From Leifsonia xyli subsp. cynodontis DSM 46306 (GTDB taxonomy: Bacteria; Actinomycetota; Actinomycetes; Actinomycetales; Microbacteriaceae), in the NCBI RefSeq assembly GCF_000470775.1, contig NC_022438.1:2170001-2234000 (forward strand): a stretch of DNA of 64,000 bases, written 5' to 3'. Below are positions 16,772-26,846 of the stretch, in pieces; within the stretch, counting starts at the first letter, position 1, and every line of letters starts with the position of its first letter. A program made the translations under genes and the position numbers. Below the pieces are notes generated by a model, which searched no databases, was not told the DNA's origin, and saw nothing but the letters and a program-made list of their open reading frames with translations.

Positions 16772-17416
16772 CTACTGGCTGACAGAGCCGCCAGCGGCGA
16801 CGATCTTCTGCTGAGCGGAGCCGGAGACCTTATCGACCGCAACGTTCAGCTTAACCGCAATGTCCCCGTTACCGAGAACCTTGACTTTCTCGTTCTTGCG
16901 AACGGCGCCCTTGGCGACGAGATCGGCGACGGTGACGTCGCCGCCGGCCGGGTAGAGCTCGGCGAGCTTCTCCAGGTTGACCACCTGGTACTCGACGCGG
17001 AACGGGTTCTTGAACCCGCGCAGCTTCGGCGTCCGCATGTGGAACGGAAGCTGACCTCCCTGGAAGCCGGGGCGCACCTGATAGCGGGCCTTGGTTCCCT
17101 TGGTGCCGCGACCGGCCGTTTTGCCCTTGGAGCCCTCGCCGCGTCCGACGCGGGTCTTCTCCTTCTTGGCGCCGGCGGCGGGTCGCAGGTGGTGAACCTT
17201 CAGAACCTGCTCGCGCGGGGCGGCGACGTCCTTCTTGGCCGAGGCCTTCGCCGGCTTGGCGGCGACCGCCTCGTCCTTGGCGGCGGGAGCGGCCTTCGCC
17301 GGAGCCTTCTTGGCCGGAGCCGCAGCCGTCGCTTTCTCGGCGGCCGGCTTGGCGGCGGGCTTCTTGGCGGCGGCCGGCTTCGCGGCAGCCTCGTTCGTGG
17401 GCTTGTCGTCAGCCAT
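16772..17416 (-). CDS. rplO: 50S ribosomal protein L15 with long Ala/Lys/Pro N-terminal extension
   Basis: 214 residues; bacterial L15 is usually about 145-150. The L15 core starts near residue 72 ([40 protein letters not shown]). The first roughly 70 residues are [22 protein letters not shown] repeats resembling histone H1 or HU-tail sequence. The start ATG (17414-17416) shares a base with the rpmD stop, so the extension is part of the coupled gene rather than a wrong start. The extension may bind rRNA or DNA; that is inference. Confidence 0.95.
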   Translation of the reverse strand: MADDKPTNEAAAKPAAAKKPAAKPAAEKATAAAPAKKAPAKAAPAAKDEAVAAKPAKASAKKDVAAPREQVLKVHHLRPAAGAKKEKTRVGRGEGSKGKTAGRGTKGTKARYQVRPGFQGGQLPFHMRTPKLRGFKNPFRVEYQVVNLEKLAELYPAGGDVTVADLVAKGAVRKNEKVKVLGNGDIAVKLNVAVDKVSGSAQQKIVAAGGSVSQ

Positions 17417-17598
17417 TAGTCAATCTCCTCGACCTTCACCAGGTGGGCGACGGTCTTGACGTACCCGCGGTTCTGCGCGGTGTCCTCGCGGACGGTCACG
17501 TCGCCGATGCGCTTCAGTCCCAGGCTGCGCAGCGTGTCGCGCTGGTACTGCTTCTCGCTCACTTTCGACTTGATCTGTGTGATCTTCAGACGGGCCAT
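17416..17598 (-). CDS. rpmD: 50S ribosomal protein L30
   Basis: 60 residues: [20 protein letters not shown] followed by [20 protein letters not shown] and a [18 protein letters not shown] end. A single small alpha-beta domain of the large subunit. The ATG overlaps the rpsE stop and its own stop overlaps rplO by one base. Confidence 0.97.
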   Translation of the reverse strand: MARLKITQIKSKVSEKQYQRDTLRSLGLKRIGDVTVREDTAQNRGYVKTVAHLVKVEEID

Positions 17599-18326
17599 CA
17601 GGCACCCACCTTCTCTGCGCCGGCCTTCTTCGCGGCAGCGGCGGCCTCGGCCGCGCGGGCCTCGATCTGCAACAGCTTCTCCGGCGCGACACGGTCGTAG
17701 TCCAGACCACGACGGGCGGCGACGGCACGCGGCTCTTCGAGCTGCTTGAGCGCCTCCACGGTGGCGTGGACGATGTTGATCGTGTTGGACGAACCGAGCG
17801 ACTTGCTCAGCACGTCGTGGATGCCGGCGCACTCCAGGACGGCGCGCACGGGACCACCCGCGATGACACCGGTACCGGCAGCGGCCGGGCGGAGGAGGAC
17901 AACGCCAGCGGCGGCCTCACCCTGCACCGGGTGCGGGATGGTGTTGGCGACGCGGGGGACGCGGAAGAAGTTCTTCTTCGCCTCCTCGACGCCCTTCGAG
18001 ATCGCGAGCGGCACCTCGCGGGCTTTGCCGTAGCCAACGCCCACCAGGCCGTTGCCGTCGCCGACGACCACGAGAGCGGTGAAGCTGAAGCGACGACCGC
18101 CCTTCACGACCTTCGAGACGCGGTTGATGGTGACGACGCGCTCCAGGAACTGGCTCTTGTCGGCGTCCCGGCTGCCACGGTCGCGGTTGGGGTTGCGCTC
18201 CCGGCCACCGCGGCGCGGCTCACGCTGCTCACGGTTGTTGTCGGTCGACGCAGCGGTCTCGACCGGCTGCGCGGTCTCCGTTACCTCAGCGGCCACGGTC
18301 TGCTCCTTGTTGTTCGTCTCGCTCAC
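17598..18326 (-). CDS. rpsE: 30S ribosomal protein S5
   Basis: 242 residues. The S5 core spans about 58-215: [60 protein letters not shown] and [16 protein letters not shown]. The N-terminal roughly 55 residues are a charged [18 protein letters not shown] extension and the C-terminus is Ala-rich; both are common in Actinobacteria. Helps decoding accuracy at the mRNA entry site. Confidence 0.98.
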   Translation of the reverse strand: MSETNNKEQTVAAEVTETAQPVETAASTDNNREQREPRRGGRERNPNRDRGSRDADKSQFLERVVTINRVSKVVKGGRRFSFTALVVVGDGNGLVGVGYGKAREVPLAISKGVEEAKKNFFRVPRVANTIPHPVQGEAAAGVVLLRPAAAGTGVIAGGPVRAVLECAGIHDVLSKSLGSSNTINIVHATVEALKQLEEPRAVAARRGLDYDRVAPEKLLQIEARAAEAAAAAKKAGAEKVGA

Positions 18327-18694
18327 AGGTTCAGCCCGCCTTCGCGTGCGCCCTCGGCGACGGCGACCACACGGCCGGCGTACTGGCTGCCGCCGCGGTC
18401 GAAGACCACGGCCTCGACACCGGCGCTCTTCGCGCGCTCGGCGACGAGCTCACCCACCTTGCGGGCTTTGGCGGTCTTGTCGCCGTCGAAGCCTCGGAGG
18501 TCCGCTTCCATCGTGGATGCGGAGGCCAGTGTGCGGCCCTGGGCGTCGTCCACGACCTGCACGAAGACGTGGCGGGCCGAACGGGTGACCACCAGGCGCG
18601 GACGCAGCTCGGTGCCGACGATCTTCTTGCGCAGGCGGGTGTGACGACGGCCGCGAGCGGCCGCCTTGCTCTTTCCTCTGGTACCCAGAGCCAT
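18323..18694 (-). CDS. rplR: 50S ribosomal protein L18
   Basis: 123 residues: [40 protein letters not shown] and a C-terminal [20 protein letters not shown]. Binds 5S rRNA with L5. Its stop overlaps the rpsE start by four bases. Confidence 0.98.
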   Translation of the reverse strand: MALGTRGKSKAAARGRRHTRLRKKIVGTELRPRLVVTRSARHVFVQVVDDAQGRTLASASTMEADLRGFDGDKTAKARKVGELVAERAKSAGVEAVVFDRGGSQYAGRVVAVAEGAREGGLNL

Positions 18695-18696
18695 GA

Positions 18697-19233
18697 TTAT
18701 TTACCAGCCTTTCCGGCCTTGCGACGGACGACCTCGCCGGCGTAGCGCACGCCCTTGCCCTTGTACGGCTCGGGTTTACGGATCTTGCGGATGTTCGCGG
18801 CGATCTCGCCCACGGCCTGCTTGTCGATGCCGGCCACGGTGAGCTTGTTGTTGCCCTCGACCGTGAAAGTGATGCCGGCCGGCGGCTCGACGGTGACCGG
18901 GTGCGAGAAGCCGAGCGCGAACTCGACGGCCGCGCCCTTCTGGGCCACCCGATAACCGGTGCCGACGATCTCCAGGCCCTTGGAGTAGCCCTCGGTCACG
19001 CCGATGATTTTGTTGTTGAGGAGGGTGCGGGTGAGGCCGTGCAGCGAACGCGACTCGCGCTCGTCGTCCGGACGGGTGACCAGGACCTGGCCCTCCGAGA
19101 GTGTGACCTCGATCGGGCTCGCGACGGTGAGGCTGAGCTCGCCCTTCGGGCCTTTGACGGTGACGGCCTGGCCGTCGATCTTCACATCGACCCCGGCGGG
19201 GACGTCGATGGGCAGTCTTCCAATACGCGACAT
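18697..19233 (-). CDS. rplF: 50S ribosomal protein L6
   Basis: 178 residues with the two tandem alpha-beta repeats of L6: [20 protein letters not shown] at the start, and the conserved C-terminal [20 protein letters not shown]. Lies near the sarcin-ricin loop. Separated by two bases from rplR. Confidence 0.98.
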   Translation of the reverse strand: MSRIGRLPIDVPAGVDVKIDGQAVTVKGPKGELSLTVASPIEVTLSEGQVLVTRPDDERESRSLHGLTRTLLNNKIIGVTEGYSKGLEIVGTGYRVAQKGAAVEFALGFSHPVTVEPPAGITFTVEGNNKLTVAGIDKQAVGEIAANIRKIRKPEPYKGKGVRYAGEVVRRKAGKAGK

Positions 19234-19239
19234 GGCGGG

Positions 19240-19638
19240 TTACCACACGTAGGCGAGGACTTCCCCACCCACGCCCTTCTTCTCAGCCTGGCGGTCCGTG
19301 AGGAGCCCCGAGGAGGTGGACAGGATGGCGACGCCGAGCCCGCCGAGCACCTTGGGGAGCTCCGTGGACTTCGCGTAGACGCGGAGGCCGGGCTTGGAGA
19401 CGCGCTTGATACCGGCGATGGAACGCTCGCGGTTCGGACCGAACTTGAGGCTCAGCGTCAGGGTCTGGCCGACGCGCGCGTCGGCGACCTCCCACCCGGA
19501 GATGTAGCCCTCGGTGGTGAGGATCTCGGCGATGTGCGCTTTGAGCTTCGAGTGCGGCATCGACACGGTGTCGTGGTGGGCCGAGTTCGCGTTGCGTAAT
19601 CTGGTCAGCATGTCTGCGACCGGATCTGTCATTGTCAT
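19240..19638 (-). CDS. rpsH: 30S ribosomal protein S8
   Basis: 132 residues: [40 protein letters not shown] and the C-terminal [29 protein letters not shown] primary 16S-binding protein that in other bacteria also represses the spc operon. Its upstream gap (19639-19756) lacks the rpsN/rpsZ gene often found here and contains a long palindrome. Confidence 0.98.
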   Translation of the reverse strand: MTMTDPVADMLTRLRNANSAHHDTVSMPHSKLKAHIAEILTTEGYISGWEVADARVGQTLTLSLKFGPNRERSIAGIKRVSKPGLRVYAKSTELPKVLGGLGVAILSTSSGLLTDRQAEKKGVGGEVLAYVW

Positions 19639-19704
19639 GTGCGGTTTTTCCTTCGTACACCAGGTTTCGTGCAGCCGTTACACGACTGACGACCTGTGGT
19701 GGGA

Positions 19705-19731
19705 GTGGGCCGGCCGGACCGGCCGGCCCAC
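19705..19731. repeat. 27-bp near-perfect palindrome between rplE and rpsH
   Basis: GTGGGCCGGCCGG (19705-19717) is the exact reverse complement of 19719-19731, with one base in the centre. It would form an extremely stable hairpin in the spc mRNA, without a T-run on the transcribed strand. It sits where many actinobacteria carry rpsN/rpsZ. Confidence 0.85.
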
Positions 19732-19756
19732 AAGTAGACAAGGCTACTAGGTTTCC

Positions 19757-20359
19757 CTAGTTCGCCGCCTCCACGGAACGGAAGGGGAAGCCGAGCTGCT
19801 TGAGCAGCGCGCGGCCCTCCTCGTCGTTCTTGGCGGTGGTCACGACCGTAATGTCCATACCGCGGACGCGGTCGATCCTGTCCTGGTTGATCTCGTGGAA
19901 CATCGACTGCTCCGTGAGACCGAACGTGTAGTTGCCGGTGCCGTCGAACTGCTTGTCGCTCAGGCCGCGGAAGTCCCGGATGCGGGGCAGGGCGAGCGAG
20001 AGCAGCCGGTCGAGGAACTCCCACATCCGGTCGCCGCGCAGCGTGACGTGCGCGCCGATCGGCTGACCTTCGCGCAGCTTGAACTGCGCGATGGACTTGC
20101 GGGCCTTGGTGACCTGCGGCTTCTGGCCTGTGATCAGGGTGAGGTCGCTGATCGCGCCGTCGATGACCTTGCCGTCGCGAGCCGCCTCGCCGACGCCCAT
20201 GTTGACGACAATCTTCACCAGACCGGGCACCTGATGCACGTTGGTGAAGCCGAAGTCGCCCTGGAGCTGCTTGGCGATCTCGTTCTTGTACTTCTGCTTC
20301 AGGCGCGGCTGGCTAGCTTTGACAGACGCCGCGCCAGCGGCGGTTGCAGTGTCAGTCAT
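19757..20359 (-). CDS. rplE: 50S ribosomal protein L5
   Basis: 200 residues: [60 protein letters not shown], and [20 protein letters not shown] near the end. It binds 5S rRNA and contacts P-site tRNA. The start abuts the rplX stop (three bases apart). Confidence 0.98.
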   Translation of the reverse strand: MTDTATAAGAASVKASQPRLKQKYKNEIAKQLQGDFGFTNVHQVPGLVKIVVNMGVGEAARDGKVIDGAISDLTLITGQKPQVTKARKSIAQFKLREGQPIGAHVTLRGDRMWEFLDRLLSLALPRIRDFRGLSDKQFDGTGNYTFGLTEQSMFHEINQDRIDRVRGMDITVVTTAKNDEEGRALLKQLGFPFRSVEAAN

Positions 20360-20361
20360 TT

Positions 20362-20721
20362 TTACAGGTCCTTACCAGACTTCTTGGCGTAACGAACGCG
20401 GACCGTCTTGGTGACGCCGTCCTTCGTAACGGTCTCGGTGCGGAAGCCGACGCGGGTCGGCTTCTTGGTCTCGGGGTCGACCAGGGCCACGTTGGAGACG
20501 TGGATCGAGGCCTCGTGGGTCTCGATGCCGCCGGTCTTCGTGCCACGCTGCGTCTGGCCGACGCGGACGTGCTTGGTGACGAAGTTGACGCCCTCGACGA
20601 TCACACGGTTCTTCTCCACGAGGACCTCGATGACGCGCCCCTGCTTGCCGCGGTCACCGCCACGGGCCTGCGAGCGGCCCGTGATGACCTCGACGAGGTC
20701 GCCCTTCTTGATGTTCGCCAT
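20362..20721 (-). CDS. rplX: 50S ribosomal protein L24
   Basis: 119 residues with the KOW motif at the N-terminus: [20 protein letters not shown] then [20 protein letters not shown]. An assembly initiator of the large subunit. The C-terminal part ([13 protein letters not shown]) is basic. Confidence 0.98.
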   Translation of the reverse strand: MANIKKGDLVEVITGRSQARGGDRGKQGRVIEVLVEKNRVIVEGVNFVTKHVRVGQTQRGTKTGGIETHEASIHVSNVALVDPETKKPTRVGFRTETVTKDGVTKTVRVRYAKKSGKDL

Positions 20722-20724
20722 GGC

Positions 20725-21093
20725 TTACAGCACCTCCGGAGCGAGCGAGATGATCTTCATGAACTTCTTGTCGCGGAGCTCACGGCCGACCGGGCCGAAG
20801 ATACGGGTGCCACGGGGGTCACCGTCGTTCTTCAGGATCACGGCGGCGTTCTCGTCGAACTTGATGTAGGAGCCGTCCGTGCGCCGGGTGTTCTTCCGAG
20901 TGCGCACGATGACGGCCTTGACGACATCGCCCTTCTTGACGTTTCCGCCGGGGATGGCGTCCTTGACCGTGGCGACGATGACGTCGCCCAGCCCCGCGTA
21001 CCGACGGCCGGAGCCGCCGAGCACGCGAATGGTCAGGAGTTCCTTGGCGCCCGTGTTGTCGGCGACCTTGAGTCGGGATTCCTGCTGAATCAC
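20725..21093 (-). CDS. rplN: 50S ribosomal protein L14
   Basis: 122 residues, the usual length: [60 protein letters not shown] and [20 protein letters not shown]. First gene of the spc block; its start overlaps the rpsQ stop by four bases. Confidence 0.98.
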   Translation of the reverse strand: MIQQESRLKVADNTGAKELLTIRVLGGSGRRYAGLGDVIVATVKDAIPGGNVKKGDVVKAVIVRTRKNTRRTDGSYIKFDENAAVILKNDGDPRGTRIFGPVGRELRDKKFMKIISLAPEVL

Positions 21094-21395
21094 TTGGCCT
21101 TCTCCAGAATCTCAACCAGGCGCCAGCGCTTGCTGGCGCTCAGGGGGCGGGTCTCGTTGATGAGGACGAGGTCGCCGATGCCGGCGGTGTTGTTCTCATC
21201 GTGCGCCTTCACCTTGGAGGTGCGGCGCAGGACCTTGCCGTACAGCGGGTGCTTCACACGGTCTTCGACCTCGACGACGATGGTCTTGTCCATCTTGTCG
21301 CTGACGACGTAGCCGCGACGGGCCTTCCGGTAGCCACGGACGAGGGCCTCATCGGCCGCCGGCTCCACAGCCGTGGCCTTGGTGGTCTCAGCCAT
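21090..21395 (-). CDS. rpsQ: 30S ribosomal protein S17
   Basis: 101 residues. The S17 OB-fold is visible in [40 protein letters not shown] and [21 protein letters not shown] short Thr/Ala/Glu-rich N-terminal extension (about 20 residues) precedes it. Overlaps rpmC by one base and rplN by four. Confidence 0.98.
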   Translation of the reverse strand: MAETTKATAVEPAADEALVRGYRKARRGYVVSDKMDKTIVVEVEDRVKHPLYGKVLRRTSKVKAHDENNTAGIGDLVLINETRPLSASKRWRLVEILEKAK

Positions 21396-21739
21396 TACTT
21401 GGCCTCCTCAGTCTCGGTCTCGGCGATCTCGGCGGCCGCGGGGGCCTCCGTCTCCGCCTTGGACTTCGCTGCCTTCTTGGCAGGCTTCTTGGCGGGCTCA
21501 GCCTCGACCGGAGCCGGGGTGGCCCGGATCCCGAGCTCGCGCTCGCGGATCACGGTGTAGATGCGAGCGATGTCGCGCTTCACGGCGCGCAGGCGGCCGT
21601 GGCTCTCGAGCTGGCCGGTGGCCGACTGGAAGCGCAGGTTGAACAGCTCTTCCTTGGCCTTCTTCAGCTCGTCGATGAGACGCTCGTCTTCAAAGGTGTC
21701 GAGCTCGCTGGGGGCGAGCTCCTTGGTGCCGATCGCCAT
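21395..21739 (-). CDS. rpmC: 50S ribosomal protein L29 with C-terminal extension
   Basis: 114 residues from the ATG at 21739 (which shares a base with the rplP stop). The L29 helical hairpin occupies about 8-72 ([40 protein letters not shown]). A tail of about 40 residues rich in Ala/Lys/Glu ([16 protein letters not shown]) is appended, as in several Actinobacteria. Sits near the polypeptide exit tunnel. Confidence 0.97.
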   Translation of the reverse strand: MAIGTKELAPSELDTFEDERLIDELKKAKEELFNLRFQSATGQLESHGRLRAVKRDIARIYTVIRERELGIRATPAPVEAEPAKKPAKKAAKSKAETEAPAAAEIAETETEEAK

Positions 21740-22158
21740 TACGCGTCGCCCTCCTCGCGCTTGATGATGCGTGCCTTGAGGGGCAGCTTGTGGATTGCAC
21801 GGGTCATCGCCTCGCGAGCGAGGTCCTCGGAGACGCCCGAGACCTCGAAGAGGACGCGACCCGGCTTGACGTTGGCGACCCACCACTCCGGCGAGCCCTT
21901 ACCGGAACCCATGCGGGTCTCGGCCGGCTTCTTGGTGAGCGGACGGTCGGGGTAGATGTTGATCCACACCTTGCCGCCACGCTTGATGTGACGCGTCATG
22001 GCGATACGAGCGGACTCGATCTGACGGTTGGTCACATAAGCGGGGGTCAGGGCCTGGATGCCGAACTCACCGAAGGAGACCTTGGTGCCACCAGTGGCCT
22101 GGCCGGAACGGCCAGGGTGGTGCTGCTTGCGGTGCTTGACTCTGCGTGGGATCAACAT
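21739..22158 (-). CDS. rplP: 50S ribosomal protein L16
   Basis: 139 residues, family-typical: [60 protein letters not shown] and [20 protein letters not shown]. It organises the A site and is incorporated late in assembly. Confidence 0.98.
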   Translation of the reverse strand: MLIPRRVKHRKQHHPGRSGQATGGTKVSFGEFGIQALTPAYVTNRQIESARIAMTRHIKRGGKVWINIYPDRPLTKKPAETRMGSGKGSPEWWVANVKPGRVLFEVSGVSEDLAREAMTRAIHKLPLKARIIKREEGDA

Positions 22159-22160
22159 GG

Positions 22161-22931
22161 TTATGCCTCAACTCCTGCTGCGGCCGGCGCGGCCTGGGCT
22201 TCGGGCGCGTTGCTCCCCCGGCCACCGCGGCGCGGACGGTCGTTGCGCTCGCGCGACGGCTTGACGTTCGCCTGCTCGCGAGCCAGTTCCTTGTTCGTGA
22301 TGTCGCCCTTGTAGATCCACACCTTGACACCGATGCGACAGAAGGTGGTCTTGGCCTCGTAAAAGCCGTAGTCGATGTTGGCGCGGAGGGTGTGCAGCGG
22401 CACACGGCCTTCGCGGTAGAACTCGGAGCGGCTCATCTCGGCCCCGCCGAGACGGCCCGACACCTGGATGCGGACGCCCTTGGCGCCGGCGCGCTGCGCG
22501 CCCTGGAGGCCCTTGCGCATCGCGCGGCGGAACGCCACGCGGGCGGCGAGCTGCTCCGCGATGCCCTGCGCGACGAGCTGGGCGTCGGCCTCGGGGTTCT
22601 TGACCTCGAGAATGTTCAGCTGGATCTGCTTGCCCGAGAGCTTCTCGAGATCGGCGCGGATGCGCTCGGCCTCGGCGCCGCGGCGACCGATCACGATGCC
22701 CGGACGGGCCGTGTGGATGTCGACGCGGACGCGGTCGCGAGTGCGCTCGATCTCGATGCGCGAGACACCCGCGCGGTCGAGCGAGGTCTTCAGCAGTGTG
22801 CGGATCTTGACGTCCTCGGCCAGGTAGTCGCTGTAGCGCTGACCCTTCTTCGTGCTGTCGGAGAACCACCGCGACACATGGTCGGTGGTGATGCCCAGAC
22901 GGAAGCCATACGGGTTGACTTTCTGACCCAT
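22161..22931 (-). CDS. rpsC: 30S ribosomal protein S3
   Basis: 256 residues. KH-type domain ([20 protein letters not shown]) and the S3 C-terminal domain ([40 protein letters not shown]) are visible, then an Arg/Ala-rich tail. Part of the mRNA-entry helicase site. The start overlaps the rplV stop by one base. Confidence 0.98.
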   Translation of the reverse strand: MGQKVNPYGFRLGITTDHVSRWFSDSTKKGQRYSDYLAEDVKIRTLLKTSLDRAGVSRIEIERTRDRVRVDIHTARPGIVIGRRGAEAERIRADLEKLSGKQIQLNILEVKNPEADAQLVAQGIAEQLAARVAFRRAMRKGLQGAQRAGAKGVRIQVSGRLGGAEMSRSEFYREGRVPLHTLRANIDYGFYEAKTTFCRIGVKVWIYKGDITNKELAREQANVKPSRERNDRPRRGGRGSNAPEAQAAPAAAGVEA

Positions 22932-23341
22932 TAGTTGCTCGCCTTCTTCACAGTGCTGGCCTTCTTAGCTGGCTGGGCGACCTCAGCCTCATCCGGCGTC
23001 GCGAGGACGACGGTGATGTGGCTGGTGCGCTTGTTGATGCGGAAGGCACGGCCCTGAGCGCGCGGCTGGAACCGCTTCAGGGTGGTCCCTTCGTCCACGA
23101 AGGCACGGCTCACGTAGAGGTCCTGCTCATCCAGGTAGGTGTTGGTCTGGTCGGCCTTGACGCGCGCATTGGCGATGGCCGACGCGACCAGCTTGTACAC
23201 CGGCTCGCTCGCGCCCTGCGGGGCGAACCTCAGGATGGCCAGGGCCTCCTGGGCCTGCTTGCCGCGGATCAGGTTGACGACGCGACGGGCCTTCATGGGG
23301 GTGACGCGGATGTGTCGCACACGTGCGATCGACTCCACCAT
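22931..23341 (-). CDS. rplV: 50S ribosomal protein L22
   Basis: 136 residues: [40 protein letters not shown], and the exit-tunnel hairpin region ending [21 protein letters not shown] basic C-terminal tail follows. Part of the S10 operon between rpsS and rpsC. Confidence 0.98.
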   Translation of the reverse strand: MVESIARVRHIRVTPMKARRVVNLIRGKQAQEALAILRFAPQGASEPVYKLVASAIANARVKADQTNTYLDEQDLYVSRAFVDEGTTLKRFQPRAQGRAFRINKRTSHITVVLATPDEAEVAQPAKKASTVKKASN

Positions 23342-23367
23342 TTCTCTCCTCCTTTTCGTCGCCGCGA

Positions 23368-23649
23368 TTAGCGGCGACGACCCTTCTTGTCGTCCTTCAC
23401 GTGACCGCGGAAGGTGCGCGTCGGCGCGAACTCGCCGAGCTTGTGACCGACCATGGTCTCGGTGACGAACACCGGGATGTGCTTGCGACCGTCATGCACC
23501 GCGATCGTGTGGCCGAGCATGGCCGGGACGATCATCGAGCGGCGCGACCAGGTCTTGATCACGTTCTTGCTGTTGGCCTCGTTCGCGGCGACCACCTTGC
23601 GAAACAGGTGCTCGTCGACGAAGGGGCCCTTCTTGAGACTGCGTGGCAT
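23368..23649 (-). CDS. rpsS: 30S ribosomal protein S19
   Basis: 93 residues: [40 protein letters not shown] and the C-terminal [20 protein letters not shown]. Forms the small-subunit head with S13. Twelve bases after rplB. Confidence 0.98.
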   Translation of the reverse strand: MPRSLKKGPFVDEHLFRKVVAANEANSKNVIKTWSRRSMIVPAMLGHTIAVHDGRKHIPVFVTETMVGHKLGEFAPTRTFRGHVKDDKKGRRR

Positions 23650-23661
23650 CTTCTCGAACTC

Positions 23662-24501
23662 CTACTTGCGCTTCTTGCCGGCGTTGCGGCGGCGAACGAT
23701 GAGCTTGTCGCTCTCCTTGTTGGGGTGGCGCGTGCGGCCTTCCTTCTGGCCCCACGGGCTGACCGGGTGACGACCACCGGAGGTCTTGCCCTCACCGCCA
23801 CCGTGCGGGTGGTCGATCGGGTTCATCGCGACACCGCGGACGGTCGGGCGCACGCCCTTCCAGCGCATGCGGCCGGCCTTGCCCCAGTTGATGTTCGACT
23901 GCTCGGCGTTGCCGACCTCGCCGATCGTGGCGCGGCAGCGCGCGTCGACGTTGCGGACCTCGCCCGAGGGGAGGCGCAGCTGGGCGTAAGGGCCGTCCTT
24001 CGCGACGAGACGCACCGAGGAGCCAGCGGAGCGGGCCAGCTTGGCGCCACCGCCCGGCTTGAGCTCGATCGCGTGGACGACGGTGCCGGTCGGGATGTTG
24101 CGCAGCGGCAGGTTGTTGCCCGGCTTAATGTCCGCGCCAGCGCCCGACTCGACGATGTCGCCCTGCTTGAGACCGGCGGGCGCCAGGATGTAGCGCTTGG
24201 TGCCGTCCAGGAAGTGCAGGAGCGCGATACGAGCTGTGCGGTTCGGGTCGTACTCGATGTGGGCGACCTTGGCGTTCACGCCGTCCTTGTCATTGCGACG
24301 GAAGTCGATGACGCGGTACTGGCGCTTGTGGCCACCACCGATGTGACGGGTCGTGATGCGGCCCTGGTTGTTGCGGCCACCACTCTTCGACAGCGGCCGG
24401 AGAAGGGACTTCTCCGGCGTCGAGCGGGTGATCTCGGCGAAGTCAGCGACCGAGGAGCCGCGACGACCGGGGGTCGTGGGCTTGTAGTTACGAATAGCCA
24501 T
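23662..24501 (-). CDS. rplB: 50S ribosomal protein L2
   Basis: 279 residues: [40 protein letters not shown], and the conserved C-terminal [20 protein letters not shown] with the His needed for peptidyl-transferase-centre assembly, then [20 protein letters not shown]. Full length. Confidence 0.98.
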   Translation of the reverse strand: MAIRNYKPTTPGRRGSSVADFAEITRSTPEKSLLRPLSKSGGRNNQGRITTRHIGGGHKRQYRVIDFRRNDKDGVNAKVAHIEYDPNRTARIALLHFLDGTKRYILAPAGLKQGDIVESGAGADIKPGNNLPLRNIPTGTVVHAIELKPGGGAKLARSAGSSVRLVAKDGPYAQLRLPSGEVRNVDARCRATIGEVGNAEQSNINWGKAGRMRWKGVRPTVRGVAMNPIDHPHGGGEGKTSGGRHPVSPWGQKEGRTRHPNKESDKLIVRRRNAGKKRK

Positions 24502-24525
24502 GTCTGTCTTCCTCTAATCCTTCGC

Positions 24526-24825
24526 TCAGCCGACGGCCGTGAAGATGTCGATGGAACCGGACTTCAGCGTGACGATGGCACGCTTGGTGTCCTTGCGCTT
24601 GCCGAGGCCGAACTTGGTGCGGCGGGTCTTGCCCTGACGGTTCAGGGTGTTCACCGATGCGACCTCGACCTTGAAGATCGACTCGATGGCGAGCTTGATC
24701 TCGGCCTTGTTGGAACGCGGGTCGACGAGGAAGGTGTACTTGCCCTCGTCGATCAGGCCGTAGCTCTTCTCGGAGACGACCGGGGCGATGATGACGTCGC
24801 GCGGGTCCTTGTTGACGGCGGCCAT
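24526..24825 (-). CDS. rplW: 50S ribosomal protein L23
   Basis: 99 residues: [40 protein letters not shown] and a C-terminal [20 protein letters not shown]. Docking site for trigger factor and SRP at the tunnel exit. Start overlaps the rplD stop by one base. Confidence 0.98.
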   Translation of the reverse strand: MAAVNKDPRDVIIAPVVSEKSYGLIDEGKYTFLVDPRSNKAEIKLAIESIFKVEVASVNTLNRQGKTRRTKFGLGKRKDTKRAIVTLKSGSIDIFTAVG

Positions 24826-25490
24826 CAGGCGTTCACCTCTTCCTTCTTGGTCGCAGCGCTGGTGGACTTGGCTGCGATGAAGCCCTCGAGCGCGGCCTGG
24901 GTGAAGACGATGTCGTCGCTCACCAGCACGTCGTAGGCGTTCAGCTGGTCGTAGGTCAGCGCATGCACGGACGCGATGTTGCGCACGCTCTTGAAAGCGA
25001 GTTCGTCGTCGCGCTCCAGCACGACGAGGACGTGCTTCGAGGTGGCGACGCCGCTCAGCAGCTCCACGACGGCCTTGGTCGAGGGGGCTTCACCGGCGGT
25101 GAAGGCCTGGACGGCGTGGATGCGGCTGCCGCGAGCGCGGTCCGAGAGAGCGCCGAGCAGAGCGGCGGCGATCATCCTCTTGGGGGTGCGCTGCGAGTAG
25201 TCGCGCGGCGTCGGTCCGTGGACGATGCCACCACCGGTCATCTGGGGAGCGCGGATCGAGCCCTGACGAGCACGGCCGGTGCCCTTCTGCTTGAACGGCT
25301 TGCGGCCGGCGCCGGAGACCTCGCCACGACCCTTGGTCTTGTGCGTGCCCTGGCGAGCCGCGGCGAGCTGCGCCGTGACGACCTGGTGGATCAGCGGGAT
25401 GTTGGTCTGAACGTCGAACAGGGAGTCGGGAAGCTCGACGGAGCCGGCCTTCTTGCCCTTGAGGTCGACGACGTCAATCGAGGTAGCCAT
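24825..25490 (-). CDS. rplD: 50S ribosomal protein L4
   Basis: 221 residues: [40 protein letters not shown] and [20 protein letters not shown] (the extended tunnel loop). In other bacteria L4 also represses the S10 operon; no clear leader target was identified here. Confidence 0.98.
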   Translation of the reverse strand: MATSIDVVDLKGKKAGSVELPDSLFDVQTNIPLIHQVVTAQLAAARQGTHKTKGRGEVSGAGRKPFKQKGTGRARQGSIRAPQMTGGGIVHGPTPRDYSQRTPKRMIAAALLGALSDRARGSRIHAVQAFTAGEAPSTKAVVELLSGVATSKHVLVVLERDDELAFKSVRNIASVHALTYDQLNAYDVLVSDDIVFTQAALEGFIAAKSTSAATKKEEVNA

Positions 25491-25494
25491 GAGC

Positions 25495-26154
25495 TTAGGC
25501 CCCCTTCACTGCGTTGCGGACGAAAACGATGCGGCCGCGCGCACCGGGAACGGCGCCCTTGACCAGCAGCAGGCCCTTCTCGGCGTCGATGGCCTGCACC
25601 GTGAGGTTCAGGACGGTGACGCGCTCGCCGCCCATGCGACCGGCCATGCGCATGCCCTTGAAGACACGGCTGGGGGTCGAGGAGGCGCCGATGGAGCCCG
25701 GCTTGCGGTGGTTGCGGTGCGCACCGTGCGAGGCGGAGACGCCCTGGAAGTTGTGGCGCTTCATGACGCCGGCGAAGCCCTTGCCCTTCGAGGTGCCGAC
25801 GACATCGACCAGCTGGCCGGCCTCGAAGGTGCTGTCGACGGTGAGCTCCTGGCCGGCCGAGTACTCGGCGGCGTCGGCGGTGCGGACCTCGGTCAGGTGA
25901 CGGCGCGGCGTGACGCCGGCCTTGTCGAAGTGGCCGGCGGAGGGCTTGTTGACCTTGCGCGGGTCGATCTGGCCGTAGGCGATCTGGACGGCATTGTAGC
26001 CGTCGGCCTCGGGGGTGCGGACCTGGGTCACGACGTTCGGCGTGATCTCGATGACGGTCACGGGGATGAGCTTGTTGTTCTCGTCCCAGACCTGGGTCAT
26101 GCCGAGCTTCTTGCCGAGGAGGCCACGGGAGGTCTTGGTGTCGATGGTGGACAT
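25495..26154 (-). CDS. rplC: 50S ribosomal protein L3
   Basis: 219 residues from the ATG at 26154 (the frame continues upstream through rpsJ but without similarity). [20 protein letters not shown] and the L3 signature [20 protein letters not shown] are present, with the [20 protein letters not shown] loop. The start follows the rpsJ stop by 14 bases. Confidence 0.98.
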   Translation of the reverse strand: MSTIDTKTSRGLLGKKLGMTQVWDENNKLIPVTVIEITPNVVTQVRTPEADGYNAVQIAYGQIDPRKVNKPSAGHFDKAGVTPRRHLTEVRTADAAEYSAGQELTVDSTFEAGQLVDVVGTSKGKGFAGVMKRHNFQGVSASHGAHRNHRKPGSIGASSTPSRVFKGMRMAGRMGGERVTVLNLTVQAIDAEKGLLLVKGAVPGARGRIVFVRNAVKGA

Positions 26155-26168
26155 AGCGGCACTCCCCC

Positions 26169-26477
26169 TTAGAGCTTGATCTCGATGTTGACGTCGGCCG
26201 GCAGGTCGAGACGCATGAGCGAGTCGACGGCCTTCGGCGTCGGGTCGATGATGTCGATCAGCCGCTTGTGCGTGCGCATCTCGAAGTGCTCGCGGCTGTC
26301 CTTGTACTTGTGGGGCGAACGGATGACGCACACCACGTTCTTCTCGGTGGGAAGCGGCACCGGCCCGACGACGGTCGCGCCGGCACGGGTCACCGTGTCG
26401 ACGATCTTGCGCGCCGAGGTGTCGAGACCAGCGTGGTCGTACGATTTAAGCCGAATGCGGATCTTCTGTCCCGCCAT
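26169..26477 (-). CDS. rpsJ: 30S ribosomal protein S10
   Basis: 102 residues, family-typical: [40 protein letters not shown] and [20 protein letters not shown]. First gene of the S10 operon; also the NusE transcription antitermination factor. The ATG at 26477 is preceded by AAGAGAGAGAGTCGC, a purine-rich ribosome binding region. The frame extending to 26591 is leader. Confidence 0.98.
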   Translation of the reverse strand: MAGQKIRIRLKSYDHAGLDTSARKIVDTVTRAGATVVGPVPLPTEKNVVCVIRSPHKYKDSREHFEMRTHKRLIDIIDPTPKAVDSLMRLDLPADVNIEIKL

Positions 26478-26846
26478 GTTGCGACTCTCTCTCTTGTTAT
26501 GGCGTCGTACGAAGAACTCTCCTCGGGGGGAGTGCTCTCGCATTGGACGCGGTGCGACGAACGCAGGGGAACGCCACTGTTTATCTGTCAACTCTCCGGC
26601 CTCGCCTCTGGGAGTTTCTCCCGGCCGGAAGACAGGGATGAACCGTGTTCTCCGAGGTAGCCGATGTGAGCGTGTCCTGCTGCCTGCGGCCTAACCATCC
26701 GTCCGCGGGTCCGGAGACTCTCGCGCTGGGCTATGCACAACCTGGCAGTGATCCGTTCGGAGCGCGCACTCGCACACTCGTTCCGAAATGTTCAACCCGT
26801 CAAGTTTGCCAGATTCCGGCCAGTGCTGCAACCCGGGCGTGTCGCG
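26478..26846 (-). other. S10 operon leader/promoter region, no gene seen
   Basis: 369 bases between the glycosyltransferase pseudogene end and rpsJ. On the minus strand TTGACG (about 26798-26803) and TTGACA (about 26584-26589) hexamers occur, but neither has a good -10 at 16-19 bases, so I do not call a promoter. An inverted GGGAGAAACTCCC-type hairpin lies near 26610-26622. An rRNA-operon-like long leader would fit a highly expressed operon. Confidence 0.5.

Noticed and set aside
26478..26846. Promoter for the S10 operon at TTGACG/TTGACA hexamers
   Set aside because: Neither hexamer has an acceptable -10 at proper spacing; left uncalled.
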